Assembly (NCBI RefSeq): GCF_000305785.2
Contig: NC_018868.3
Location: 3,084,270-3,148,269 of the forward strand
Direction of reading: 5' to 3'
Source of the DNA: Simiduia agarivorans SA1 = DSM 21679
GTDB taxonomy: Bacteria; Pseudomonadota; Gammaproteobacteria; Pseudomonadales; Cellvibrionaceae
DNA length: 64,000 bases
Under the pieces are notes generated by a model. That model worked only from the letters and a program-made list of their open reading frames with translations. It was not told the origin of the DNA and did not search any database. The position numbers and the translations under genes are program-made. Positions within the stretch are counted from its first letter, which is position 1. Each line of letters starts with the position of its first letter. Positions 51,515 to 60,189 of this stretch are shown here, one piece after another.

Positions 51515-52369
51515 ATGCGCTATCTGATTACCACCCTGGCCCTGCTGTTCACATCCATAGGGTCAGTGGCCGAAGCGCCCGCTCAGCGACTGGTATCGCT
51601 CAATCTGTGTGTGGATCAGATGCTGCTGCGGTTTGCGCCGCGCGAACGCATCGCCAGCGTCACCTATTTTGCCGACAACCCGCTCATGTCGCCGTTGGCC
51701 GGGCAGGCAGCAGGGCTGCATAAAAACCACGGCCTGGTGGAAGAAGTCATTCCGCTCGGGCCCGATCTGGTATTGGCGGGTGAATACGGTGCGCGCGAAG
51801 CCGCTGAACTGCTGCAGGCGCTCGGGTTTAGCCTGCAGCGCATCCCGCTGCCCTATGCTCTGGATGACATAGAAGGTCATCTGGATCGCATGGCAGTTAT
51901 TCTGGGTAACCCGCCTGCACTGCTCGAGCACAAAGCCCGCTGGCAGGCGCGCAAAACCCGGTTGCAGGCCGCGGCGGCCGCTCTGCCCGAGAGCGAAAAA
52001 CCCACGGCCCTGATGCTTGGCCCCAACCACGTGGCGCCGGGTGCGGGCACGCTGGAACATGAAATGCTCACCCTTGCCGGTTTTCGCAATTGGGCTGCGT
52101 TGGCGGGCAAACAGGGCTTTGCCAGTATCAGCCTGGAACGGCTGGTGATTGATCCGCCAGATGTATTGATTGTGGATCGGGTCGCGGCCGGGCATTTTTC
52201 CCTCGCCCATGAAGTGCTCAGTCACCCTGCTTTGGATGCGGCGCTGGCACAGGGCCGTTTGGCCAGCCTGCCCGGCAACCTGAGCGTGTGCCCGGCGCCC
52301 AATATCAACGAACTGATCACCGTGCTGGTGGATTTGCGTCAATCACTGGCTGCACGGGAGCGCCCATGA
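51515..52369 (+). CDS. ABC transporter substrate-binding protein, BtuF/FecB class
   Basis: A 284-residue periplasmic protein with a signal peptide (about 1-20) and the helical-backbone fold of type III binding proteins: RLVSLNLCVDQMLLRFAPRERIASVTYFA, VLAGEYGAREAAELLQALG, and a C-terminal ALAQGRLASLPGNLSVCPAPN. Candidates for the ligand are cobalamin, ferric siderophore or heme. The presence of btuB with a B12 riboswitch 9 kb away favours a corrinoid, but this is inference. Its stop overlaps the permease start. Confidence 0.82.
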   Translation: MRYLITTLALLFTSIGSVAEAPAQRLVSLNLCVDQMLLRFAPRERIASVTYFADNPLMSPLAGQAAGLHKNHGLVEEVIPLGPDLVLAGEYGAREAAELLQALGFSLQRIPLPYALDDIEGHLDRMAVILGNPPALLEHKARWQARKTRLQAAAAALPESEKPTALMLGPNHVAPGAGTLEHEMLTLAGFRNWAALAGKQGFASISLERLVIDPPDVLIVDRVAAGHFSLAHEVLSHPALDAALAQGRLASLPGNLSVCPAPNINELITVLVDLRQSLAARERP

Positions 52370-53343
52370 AAACCCTGATACTTTCCGCCGTATTGCTCCT
52401 GCTGGCCGCTGTGTCGTTAACGCTGGGGGTGGCCGATATTTCGCTGCTGGATGCCGCCCGCGATGCCTGGGCTGGCGAACAAAGTGCCGCGCGCAGTATT
52501 GCGTTTGATGTGCGACTGCCGCGCACCTTGTTGGCGTTGATTGTGGGCGCAGGGCTGGGCATGGCCGGTGCTGCCATGCAGGGCCTGTTGCGCAATCCGC
52601 TGGCCGAGCCGGGCGTGCTGGGGGTGTCGTCGGGTGCGGCCCTGGGCGCGGTGATTACCTTGTATTTTGGCTTGGCGGCCTGGGGCTGGGGCGTGCTGCC
52701 GGTGGCCGCCATGCTCGGCAGCCTGATCGCGCTGCTGGCCATCTATGGGCTGGCGGGTAAAAGCAAAAGCCTGCTGGTGCTTATTCTTGCGGGCGTTGCG
52801 TTAAACGCCTTGTTCGGTGCCCTGACGGCGGTGGCGCTCAACTTTGCCAAAAACCTGTTCGCCCTGCAGGAAATTATTTTCTGGCTGATGGGCTCGCTCG
52901 CCAACCGCAGTAACGATCATTTGCTCGTCGCCGCGCCCACCATTGCCATGGGCATGTTACTCATGTGGCATCGACGCGCCTACCTGGACGCGCTCACGCT
53001 GGGCGACGATACGGCGAGCAGCCTGGGTTTTAACGGCAATCGCGAACGCATCCTGATTTTGCTCGGCATTGCCCTGGCCGTTGGTGGCGGGGTGGCAGTC
53101 AGTGGCGCCATTGGTTTTATCGGTTTGATGGTGCCGCACTTGCTCAGGCGGTGGGCCGATTACCAGCCGGGTAAATTGTTGATGCTGTCGGCCTTGGGCG
53201 GCGCACTGCTGTTGTTAGGCGCCGATCTGCTGGTGCGCCATCTGGATCTGGTGCGGGAGCTGAAGCTGGGTGTGGTCACGTCCTTGTTGGGTGCGCCTTT
53301 CTTTATTTATTTGCTGATGAAAAGCAAACGCCAATTTTTATAA
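52366..53343 (+). CDS. ABC transporter permease, BtuC/FecCD class
   Basis: A 325-residue permease of the FecCD family with about ten membrane segments. Conserved pieces: RLPRTLLALIVGAGLGMAGAAMQGLLRNPLAEPGVLGVSSGAALGA and, near residue 240, AVSGAIGFIGLMVPHLLRR, the ATPase coupling region. ATG 52366 overlaps the end of the binding-protein gene. Confidence 0.9.
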   Translation: MKTLILSAVLLLLAAVSLTLGVADISLLDAARDAWAGEQSAARSIAFDVRLPRTLLALIVGAGLGMAGAAMQGLLRNPLAEPGVLGVSSGAALGAVITLYFGLAAWGWGVLPVAAMLGSLIALLAIYGLAGKSKSLLVLILAGVALNALFGALTAVALNFAKNLFALQEIIFWLMGSLANRSNDHLLVAAPTIAMGMLLMWHRRAYLDALTLGDDTASSLGFNGNRERILILLGIALAVGGGVAVSGAIGFIGLMVPHLLRRWADYQPGKLLMLSALGGALLLLGADLLVRHLDLVRELKLGVVTSLLGAPFFIYLLMKSKRQFL

Positions 53344-53358
53344 CGGACAGGAAAAACG

Positions 53359-54132
53359 ATGACGCGGCTCACCAGTGAAAACTTGTCCTATGCCATTGAC
53401 CAGGCGCAACTGCTGCGCAATATCAGTTTTTCAGCCGAATCGGGTCAGCTGATCGGCCTGATCGGCCCCAACGGCGCGGGCAAATCCACACTGCTGAAAA
53501 TGCTCGCGGGGGTGTTGCCTGCCAGCAGCGGGCAGGTGCGGCTTGCCGATACACCGCTGAACCAATGGCCGGGGCCGGCGCGGGCAAAAAAACTCGCTTT
53601 TCTCGCGCAACAGGAGCAGCCGGCCTGGTCGGTAAGTGCGGAAACGCTGGTGGCGCTCGGTCGCCTGCCTTACACCGGCAGCACCCAGGTGGCACTGGAA
53701 AAAGACGCGGGTATTATCCGCATGGCGTTGCAGGCGGCCGGTGTGGATCATCTGTCACAGCGCGCGGTGGATACACTGTCCGGCGGCGAGCTGCGCCGGG
53801 TACAATGCGCGCGCCTGTTCGCCACCGTGGCCGATGTGTGGCTCGCCGATGAGCCCATCGCGGCACTGGACCCACTGCATCAGCTTCAGATCATGCAATT
53901 GCTGAAAACCAAAGCCGAAACCGGGCTGGTGATTGCCGCCCTGCACGATCTCTCCATTGCCGCGCGCTATTGCGATCGTTTGCTATTGTTGAATGATGGT
54001 GAATTGGTGGCCGATGGTGCGCCGCAGGCGGTGCTTACCGAACAGAACCTTGCCCAGGTTTATCGTATCCGTGCCGATATAACCACCACGGCCAAAGGTT
54101 TACACATTGCCGCGGCGGAGCCGTTGGTTTAG
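53359..54132 (+). CDS. ABC transporter ATPase, BtuD/FecE class
   Basis: A 257-residue ATPase with Walker A GPNGAGKST (about 36-44), signature LSGGELRRVQCARL, Walker B VWLADEPIAALD, and the H-loop in ALHDLSIAARY. It completes the three-gene importer. Substrate as discussed for the binding protein. Confidence 0.9.
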   Translation: MTRLTSENLSYAIDQAQLLRNISFSAESGQLIGLIGPNGAGKSTLLKMLAGVLPASSGQVRLADTPLNQWPGPARAKKLAFLAQQEQPAWSVSAETLVALGRLPYTGSTQVALEKDAGIIRMALQAAGVDHLSQRAVDTLSGGELRRVQCARLFATVADVWLADEPIAALDPLHQLQIMQLLKTKAETGLVIAALHDLSIAARYCDRLLLLNDGELVADGAPQAVLTEQNLAQVYRIRADITTTAKGLHIAAAEPLV

Positions 54133-54199
54133 GGAGCTGTTGTTCCCGTTAAGTGCGCTTGCCCAGACGGTATTGGGCCAGTGTAAAAAGTCTGAAGCT

Positions 54200-54937
54200 A
54201 TGTCTGAATCTTTACCGTCCATTTCTGTGCTCAACCAATGGTGCGCTGCGCACAAGATCAATCTGCGCTTTTTATCCATTGGTACACGCAGCCCGCGCCT
54301 GATCAGCCAAGGCAAGGCGCCGTTGACCACCGACAGCCTTGCGCGCGCCGAGGCCATCGCCAGAACATTGCGTACAGATGAATGGCACGCGCTGGCCGAC
54401 ATCCACTGCGACGGTTTCCCTGAACAAATCCATTATCAGGTCGTCACCTATTCCCAGATGCTCGCACTGCGCGAAGCCGGCACAATGCCCACGGGTTTAT
54501 CGGCTACCGTGCTACCCATAAACCACGAAAAACAAACGCTGCTATTACAAAAACGCAGCGCCAGCTCGCACCTTTACCCCGGCTACCTGAGCCTGCTCGG
54601 CGGCGGCTATGCACCCGCCGTGGACGACGCCGGCGACGGCGCCAACCCCCGCACTACTGCCGAGCGCGAATGCTTTGAAGAGTCCAATGTGCAACTCACC
54701 ATTCCGGATAACTGCCTGGTTGCCATTACTCAGGAAACAGATGTTGGCGCGATTCAGATTAATTATCTGGGCATAGCGTCAGACTTTGCCAACGCCAAAG
54801 CGGATGAACAGGAAGGCTTGTTGGTGGAAGTACCAGTGCCGGGTGAGGAGGCCATTGCGGACCTGAAAAATCACACGGACTTGCTGAAAGGCTGTTTAGC
54901 AGCCTACCTGTCTCAAACCACGTGTAGGGTGGAATAA
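54200..54937 (+). CDS. Nudix-domain protein
   Basis: A 245-residue protein with an N-terminal helical region of unknown type and a Nudix domain: TLLLQKRSASSHLYPGYLSLLGGGYAP, then a loop insertion (DDAGDGANPRTTA) and the catalytic helix ERECFEESNVQL, matching RE-x2-EE of the Nudix box. Substrates are some nucleoside diphosphate derivative. ATG 54200 lies 67 bp after the ATPase gene. The last four codons and the stop lie inside an inverted-repeat element, so the C-terminus may have been altered by its insertion. Confidence 0.75.
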   Translation: MSESLPSISVLNQWCAAHKINLRFLSIGTRSPRLISQGKAPLTTDSLARAEAIARTLRTDEWHALADIHCDGFPEQIHYQVVTYSQMLALREAGTMPTGLSATVLPINHEKQTLLLQKRSASSHLYPGYLSLLGGGYAPAVDDAGDGANPRTTAERECFEESNVQLTIPDNCLVAITQETDVGAIQINYLGIASDFANAKADEQEGLLVEVPVPGEEAIADLKNHTDLLKGCLAAYLSQTTCRVE

Positions 54938-54955
54938 GCGCAAGCATATTCCACC
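54923..54955. repeat. Small inverted-repeat element at the 3' end of the Nudix gene
   Basis: GGTGGAATA (54928-54936) and TATTCCACC (54947-54955) are perfect 9-bp arms around a 10-nt loop, preceded by GTAG. This GTAGGGTGGAATAAGCG-type motif recurs in intergenic DNA of many proteobacteria; I know no function for it. It supplies the stop codon of the Nudix gene. Confidence 0.6.
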
Positions 54956-55170
54956 AAAACCCATTAAGAATCGCAATCCATTGTTCGTGGAGTATCAGGG
55001 TTTTCCAGGCTAAACGTCTCTATTCTGATCTTTGATTGGTTTTTTCCCTTGGCGTTTTCTGCAGGCAAAGCTCCAAAAGATGTGTTTGATATATACATAG
55101 CTTCGGCAAAAGGACCATGCCTGATTCTACTTTTCAAGTCAGTCGCCAAATGGTCACCAGATTAGGATGG
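54956..55170. other. AT-richer gap with a possible gene fragment
   Basis: No supported gene. A 61-codon frame on the minus strand (55149 to 54964) reads plausibly at the protein level (ENAKGKNQSKIRIETFSLEN) but has only a TTG start and no ribosome-binding site. It may be the end of a lost gene. Base composition is below the local GC level. Confidence 0.3.
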
Positions 55171-55200
55171 TAGCACCGCTAGGTAAAGGCAGCGGTGCTA
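55171..55200. terminator. Hairpin after the outer-membrane protein gene
   Basis: TAGCACCGCT and AGCGGTGCTA are perfect 10-bp arms around a 10-nt loop, 11 bp after the barrel-protein stop. There is no T-run, so it may be a 3' stabilising or Rho-assisted end. Confidence 0.5.
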
Positions 55201-55211
55201 TCGTGCGCAAC

Positions 55212-55724
55212 TCAGAAGTTCACATTAAAACCGGCAGAAAAGTAGATTACATCTTCTTCAATGATGGTGGCTTCCAATTCGAAGTTGCCTGCGTCCGACT
55301 GACGGAAGCCCAGGCCAAGGCCAACGGATGCGCCTGTGTCGGATGCACTGTAACCGCCTTCGGCGTCGATGGTTTCGTTGATAATGCCGGCCTTGGCTTT
55401 GAAGTAAACGTTGCCACTAGACCGAAATACGCCATAGCCCGCCAGTGTTTCAACGGAGAAGTCCACATTGTCCGGACCGTAGTAGCTGGGGTTTTCGAAA
55501 GAGCCATCGCTCAGAGAGCTGGTGTATTGGCCTTCAATTGCCCAGTTGTCTGAGAAGTGATAGCCCAGCTGAATCCCGACGTTAAACGGGTTGGAAGCAT
55601 CGCCCAGGTCCACGTGCATAATGCCGAGGTTGGCGCCTGCGTAGAACCCTTCTTCTGCGATGGAAGCTGTGGTGAAACTGCCGGCGGCAATAGCTAATGC
55701 GGTTGTAGCAAGAAACTTTTTCAA
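55212..55724 (-). CDS. Small outer-membrane beta-barrel protein
   Basis: A 170-residue protein: signal peptide (1-23, ending SIAE), then alternating strands (GFYAGANLGIMHVDLG, FNVGIQLGYHFSDNWAIEGQYTSSL, GYGVFRSSGNVYFKAKAGI) and a terminal aromatic residue (GFNVNF), fitting an eight-strand OmpA/OmpX-like barrel. The start must be TTG 55724 (AAAGGA 8 nt upstream), since the nearby ATG opens a frame of only two codons. Confidence 0.8.
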   Translation of the reverse strand: MKKFLATTALAIAAGSFTTASIAEEGFYAGANLGIMHVDLGDASNPFNVGIQLGYHFSDNWAIEGQYTSSLSDGSFENPSYYGPDNVDFSVETLAGYGVFRSSGNVYFKAKAGIINETIDAEGGYSASDTGASVGLGLGFRQSDAGNFELEATIIEEDVIYFSAGFNVNF

Positions 55725-55948
55725 GACATAGTCCTTTATTATTGATTGGTGGGGCGGGATAGTATTATTACCAAATCAATTTGGCAAGATCGTGCCAGTT
55801 CGGTGAAATAACCCTATAAAAATAGGGGTTAAAGAGTTGGTTCCTATGGGTCCATGCCAGGATCTTTTTGATTGAGAGTGCTGATGGTGGGCTCTGTCTG
55901 GCAAAAAGTTGAATGGATTAAACGCAGTCCCTATGCGCTGATTACGAA

Positions 55949-56341
55949 TCAGGACTCGAACGCCTTGCACCGACGCTTGAACCAGTTGATCCGTTTTTGA
56001 ATATTGTTCGGACAGTTATCTGTGCAAGTGTATGTAAGCTCAGAGATGCGGGTAATGGCCGGGTTCTGTTCGACAATTTTGCCGTCAATCACGTGTTCAA
56101 ATCCATGGCCTGCGCTGGTGAACCGGTAATAGTTGCCGATATCGCCAATAAGCACCTTGTCCTGAGCGGACGCGTATACATCAAAGCGCCACATATTCCA
56201 GCTGCTCCAATTAAAACTGGCCAGACAGCGGTTCATGGCTTCACCCACGCTGGGTTTTGCTTCGGCGTTTGTTTGCGATTCAGCAATCCCCGGTATGCTG
56301 GAAATCAGCAGCGCGATCAGCATCAGGTATCCTTTGAACAT
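55949..56341 (-). CDS. Exported hypothetical protein
   Basis: A 130-residue protein with a signal peptide (about 1-20, ending GIAES-like) and four cysteines in the mature part (MNRCLASFNW, TYTCTDNCPNN, RRCKAFES) likely to form two disulfides. A Trp-rich patch NWSSWNMWRF is notable. No family recognised. ATG 56341 is chosen because AAGGA lies 7 nt upstream and it starts the signal peptide. The surrounding 55725-55948 gap holds nothing I can support. Confidence 0.65.
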   Translation of the reverse strand: MFKGYLMLIALLISSIPGIAESQTNAEAKPSVGEAMNRCLASFNWSSWNMWRFDVYASAQDKVLIGDIGNYYRFTSAGHGFEHVIDGKIVEQNPAITRISELTYTCTDNCPNNIQKRINWFKRRCKAFES

Positions 56342-56519
56342 GTGCCATTCCTTAATTATTTTTCTTGCTGTGGAAGAATAAGGTAGTGTACTCATTGTGT
56401 CACGCACTGTACGGCTGCTGTTTGGGGTCGATTGCATTATGAGCGGCACTGTGTGACTCAGTGCCGCGCGTCATTTTTACGTTGGATTCTTGGCGAGGTG
56501 TACTTTCGTGCGCGGCTCG

Positions 56520-57947
56520 TCATGCCCGCTTTGTGGAAGCTGACATTTCACTGTGCCGATAGCCATAAACGCCATAGATAACGAGCCCAATCAGGCTCCA
56601 GATACCGAACCGTTCGATGGAAATTGCCGGCAAGCTGATAAACAGGAGCACGCAACCCATCAGGGCGATGCCAGCGACCGCATAGACGGCGGGGCAGCGG
56701 AACGGCCGGTGCCAGTTTGGTTGCTGATGGCGCAGCAACATCACGGCGATGGCAACAACAATGAATGCGAACAAGGTGCCTGTGTTGGACATCTCGGCAA
56801 TCTGATCCAGCGGCAACAGGCCTGCGAGAACGGCAACCAGCGCCGCGGTGAGCCAACTCAGGCGCGCGGGCGTGTGGTAGCGGGTATGCAGGCGGGTGAG
56901 TGAGCGTGGAATGAGTCCGTCCCGTGCCATCACAAAAAATATCCGGGTCTGGCCGTACAGCATCACCATAATCACTGTGGGCAGTGCGAATATGGCGATC
57001 AATGCGATGACATTGCCCAGTTGTTCGTAGCCGAGTGTCCGCATCACGTACGCCAGAGGTTCAGGGTTGCCCGCGAGGGCTTTGTAGTGCACCGCGCCCA
57101 GTGCAGCCAGAATCACAAGCAGATAGATCAGCGTACAAATGACGATTGAGGCAATCACGCCGATGGGGATGTTGCGCTGGGGGTTTACGGTTTCCTCTGC
57201 CGCCGTGGAAACCGCATCAAAACCTACGTAGGCAAAAAATATCAATGATGCCGCTGCCAACACGCCGCGCACCAGACCGTCTTGCTCGCTGGCCCAAAAA
57301 CCGTAAGGCATGAAAGGTGACAGCTTGTCTGGGCTGAAAAATGTCAGTGTGACAGCAATAAAAATCAGCAGCCCGATGAGTTTGGCACCTACCAGGAATG
57401 CATTCAGCCGAGCAGATTCGCGCGTGCCCCGGACCAATAGTGCTGCGATACAACCCACCAATAGCACTGCCAGCAGGTTGATGCCGCCTGTCTCTGTGTT
57501 GGTGAAATAGCCGGTGCGCAACCACAGGGGCAGCGCGAGGTCATAGTGTGCCAGCAGGCCGTTAATATAGCCGGCCCAGCCCGCCGCGACGGCTGCCGCC
57601 GCCGCGGTGTATTCCAAAATGAGATTCCAGCCCACCAGCCACGCCAACCATTCCCCCACCGAAAGGTAGGCGAAGCTGTAGGCGCTGCCAGCTACCGGCG
57701 CCATGGCCGTCAGTTCGGCATAGGCCAGGGCGGCAAACACGCACACCAACCCCGCGATAAAAAACGATAACAGTAAGCCTGGCCCGGCGCGTTCTGCGCC
57801 CAACGCCGTAAGCAGAAAAATACCGGTACCGATAATGGCGCCAATGCCCAGAAACGTCAGCTCAAAGGCACCCAGCGTGCGTTGTAAGGGGGCGCGCTCG
57901 GCGCCCCGGGTCAGGTCTTGCTGTGATTTAATGCGGTTCACAGTCAT
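56520..57947 (-). CDS. APC-family amino-acid permease (cationic amino acid transporter type)
   Basis: A 475-residue transporter with about 12 membrane segments. TM1 carries the APC substrate-site motif GIGAIIGTGIFLLTALGA (about 35-52), TM6 carries IFFAYVGFDAVSTAAEE near residue 235, and TM8 follows ALPTVIMVMLYGQTRIFFVMARDGLIP. It resembles bacterial CAT-type permeases. It begins 6 bp after the CBS-like gene and may be in an operon with it. Confidence 0.9.
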   Translation of the reverse strand: MTVNRIKSQQDLTRGAERAPLQRTLGAFELTFLGIGAIIGTGIFLLTALGAERAGPGLLLSFFIAGLVCVFAALAYAELTAMAPVAGSAYSFAYLSVGEWLAWLVGWNLILEYTAAAAAVAAGWAGYINGLLAHYDLALPLWLRTGYFTNTETGGINLLAVLLVGCIAALLVRGTRESARLNAFLVGAKLIGLLIFIAVTLTFFSPDKLSPFMPYGFWASEQDGLVRGVLAAASLIFFAYVGFDAVSTAAEETVNPQRNIPIGVIASIVICTLIYLLVILAALGAVHYKALAGNPEPLAYVMRTLGYEQLGNVIALIAIFALPTVIMVMLYGQTRIFFVMARDGLIPRSLTRLHTRYHTPARLSWLTAALVAVLAGLLPLDQIAEMSNTGTLFAFIVVAIAVMLLRHQQPNWHRPFRCPAVYAVAGIALMGCVLLFISLPAISIERFGIWSLIGLVIYGVYGYRHSEMSASTKRA

Positions 57948-57953
57948 GGCCCG

Positions 57954-58505
57954 TCAGTGTTTCAATATGCCAACCAACTGGCTCACCGGCGTTGGCTGAT
58001 GCAGGGCCAGATGCGTGAGTTTGCGCATTTGTGTCAGGGTGATAATCGAGCGCATTTCGTCACTGGCGCTGTCCATGATGACGAGCTCCTGCAGTTGTTT
58101 TTGCAGCATCAGCTTTGCCAATTTGCGGACCGACAATTGTGAAAAGGCACTGAGCTCAATGGCCAGCAACGCGGACAATGGTTTCATCAGTTGCCGGGCG
58201 TCCATCAGCGCAAGATCAAAACCCGCCTGCTGCAGACTCATGCGGTTTTCCAGCAACAGCACCGATTCGAGAATGCAACCCAGTATCTCGTGCTGACTGT
58301 TGACCACCAGGCCGAAGTCATACGGCGATTGGATAACCTGCTCGGCGGCGACCTCAAGGTGGGTTGATCCACTGAAGCAGGCGGGCGGCAGATCGCGGAA
58401 ATCCCGGAACAGTGCCAGTGCCGGGGAGTGGGCGAACAGCTCGGGGCTGGCAGTTTTTTCGATGATGGTTGTGCGGGCGCGTTTAATGCTATTCAGAGCG
58501 AACAT
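57954..58505 (-). CDS. Protein with two CBS-like modules (tentative)
   Basis: A 183-residue cytosolic protein. Two repeated alpha/beta segments, around residues 60-90 (VIQSPYDFGLVVNSQHEILGCILE) and 130-165 (SVRKLAKLMLQKQLQELVIMDSASDEMRSIITLTQM), have the CBS-domain pattern of a helix, a strand with V-x-D and then G-x-IT. Ligand and function are unknown; a regulatory role for the adjacent permease is possible. ATG 58505 has AAGGA upstream. Confidence 0.6.
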   Translation of the reverse strand: MFALNSIKRARTTIIEKTASPELFAHSPALALFRDFRDLPPACFSGSTHLEVAAEQVIQSPYDFGLVVNSQHEILGCILESVLLLENRMSLQQAGFDLALMDARQLMKPLSALLAIELSAFSQLSVRKLAKLMLQKQLQELVIMDSASDEMRSIITLTQMRKLTHLALHQPTPVSQLVGILKH

Positions 58506-58553
58506 AGGAGATCCTTTGCAAGGCAAATACAAGACGTTTTTTAAGCAGTGTAA

Positions 58554-58922
58554 TCAGGCAGAAAAACGTTCTGGCGGTGCGCGCACCGCTGCAAAGGTAT
58601 AGGTTCGCGTGGGGACGAAACGGGTGAAAGCCAATGGATAGCCGCTGCTGGTGACCACGGTCCACAGGCATTGGAATGCCGTGGTGAGGGGCGCCGGCGG
58701 CGTATCCTGGCGCTCGATCTGGGGCGCAGTGGAAGCGAGTTCCACACTGGCCAGAAATGATTTGGGTGCGTTGGTTTTGCTATGCAGGTGGTAAAGCTGG
58801 GCCGAGCCCAGGGCCAGCAATAAACTCAAACACGCCAGCAACGACAAACCATTAAATGGGCTGCGGCGTTGGGGGCTTGGATTGTTTATTACTGGGTAGG
58901 GCAGCAACCGGCGGGGCAGCAT
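58554..58922 (-). CDS. Hypothetical single-pass membrane protein
   Basis: A 122-residue protein with a basic N-terminus, one hydrophobic segment at about 25-42 and a hydrophilic periplasmic part with one Cys. Not recognised. It lies 48 bp upstream of the CBS-like gene in the same direction. Confidence 0.5.
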   Translation of the reverse strand: MLPRRLLPYPVINNPSPQRRSPFNGLSLLACLSLLLALGSAQLYHLHSKTNAPKSFLASVELASTAPQIERQDTPPAPLTTAFQCLWTVVTSSGYPLAFTRFVPTRTYTFAAVRAPPERFSA

Positions 58923-59018
58923 AGGAGTCCAGCGCTATCTTAAGGTGTGAAAAATCTCAGCGCGACTCAATATTCCTCCTGTGCCCGCAAAAACACAATA
59001 TGGCGGCAAACTATTTTT

Positions 59019-60053
59019 TCAGCCGGCCTTTTTGTCGCCTTGTGACGGCCCGCGTCGGGCGTCTGGTGGGGTGTTTTGTGCGCGATAGCCAGATGGCGTT
59101 GTGCCTTGCCAGCGTTTAAAACTGCGCCGGAAACTGGCGCCATCGTGAAACCCCAATTGCAAGGCAATGGCATCCACACTCAGTTGCGGGTTGTTGAGTA
59201 ACTGGCAAGCGCAGCGATGCAGATAGGTGGTCTGCAAGTGATGAAAACTGGTGCCTATTGCGCGGAGCCGGCGATTGAGTGTCCGGCTGCTCATGTGTAA
59301 ATGCGTGGCCGCCTGGTCTTGGGTCCAACGCTGGCCCGGTGTTTCGCTGAACCATTGCATCAATATGTGCGGTAGCGCGTCAGCGGACTGCCCCTGTGAT
59401 TGCAGGGCCTGTTCGCACAGCGCAAGTGCAAGGGCGTGTTGTGCTGCATCGGACATCAGGGACGGGCGGGTCAGTAAGGTGTTGTTTAAAAACAACCGGG
59501 CGACGGAAGAGCCCAGGCGGATCCTATCCGCATAGGGATGAAAGAGGTCCGGGCTGTCCGAAGGTTCAAACTGCGGTAACTGGATTTCGCCGTCAAAGGC
59601 GGCGCCGGTATAGCTGCTGATGGCAGAACACAGGGCCGCGGTGGTGGTGTGGGTAAGAAACCGGGATAAGCATTTCAGTGGCAGGCGGGGTTCAAGTTGG
59701 AGCCACCAGCCCGAGGCGTGCTTATTTATAGAGAGCGAAAAGACCGGTGCGCGTACGGGCAGGTATCGCTCCAGCAGTTGCAATGCGCTGCCGAGGTCGG
59801 CTGCACTGTAAAAGGCCGTACCCAGTTGGCCGTGTAAAGCCAGTTGCATTTGCAGACCCAATTGCCAGCCAAGTCGGGGTTCCGGGTATTGCGCAAGCAG
59901 GTGTTCCAGCAGCGGCCATTGGCTCTCCAGAGGTGCCTGTGTCGGATGGGTTTCCAGGCCGCAGGCTGCCACCAGCGCGCGTGTGCGTGCGTCATTGGCG
60001 CCCGTCGCCTGCAATAGCAGGCGCAGGTAACTGGTAGGGAGACTGGCGGTCAA
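59019..60053 (-). CDS. AraC-family transcriptional regulator
   Basis: A 344-residue regulator with an N-terminal arabinose-binding-like domain (PF12625 type, about 20-200) as in OruR/VirS/PhbR-like regulators, and a C-terminal AraC HTH pair (MSSRTLNRRLRAIGTSFHHL, then DAIALQLGFHDGASFRRSFKRWQGTTPSGYR). Start TTG 60053 has GAGGA upstream. It is divergent from a fatty-acid desaturase gene 136 bp away, its probable target. Confidence 0.88.
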   Translation of the reverse strand: MTASLPTSYLRLLLQATGANDARTRALVAACGLETHPTQAPLESQWPLLEHLLAQYPEPRLGWQLGLQMQLALHGQLGTAFYSAADLGSALQLLERYLPVRAPVFSLSINKHASGWWLQLEPRLPLKCLSRFLTHTTTAALCSAISSYTGAAFDGEIQLPQFEPSDSPDLFHPYADRIRLGSSVARLFLNNTLLTRPSLMSDAAQHALALALCEQALQSQGQSADALPHILMQWFSETPGQRWTQDQAATHLHMSSRTLNRRLRAIGTSFHHLQTTYLHRCACQLLNNPQLSVDAIALQLGFHDGASFRRSFKRWQGTTPSGYRAQNTPPDARRGPSQGDKKAG

Positions 60054-60189
60054 TGGCTGTGTTCCTCAGCAGCAGTTGAATCCAGTGTATCCCGCATGGC
60101 GCAAAATGTCCCCCTCTTGTCACGGCCGGTCATGGCAGAGTGTTAGCCAAAGGCCGAAGCTGTTTGAGTGCTTAATCGGGGGCAAAAAA

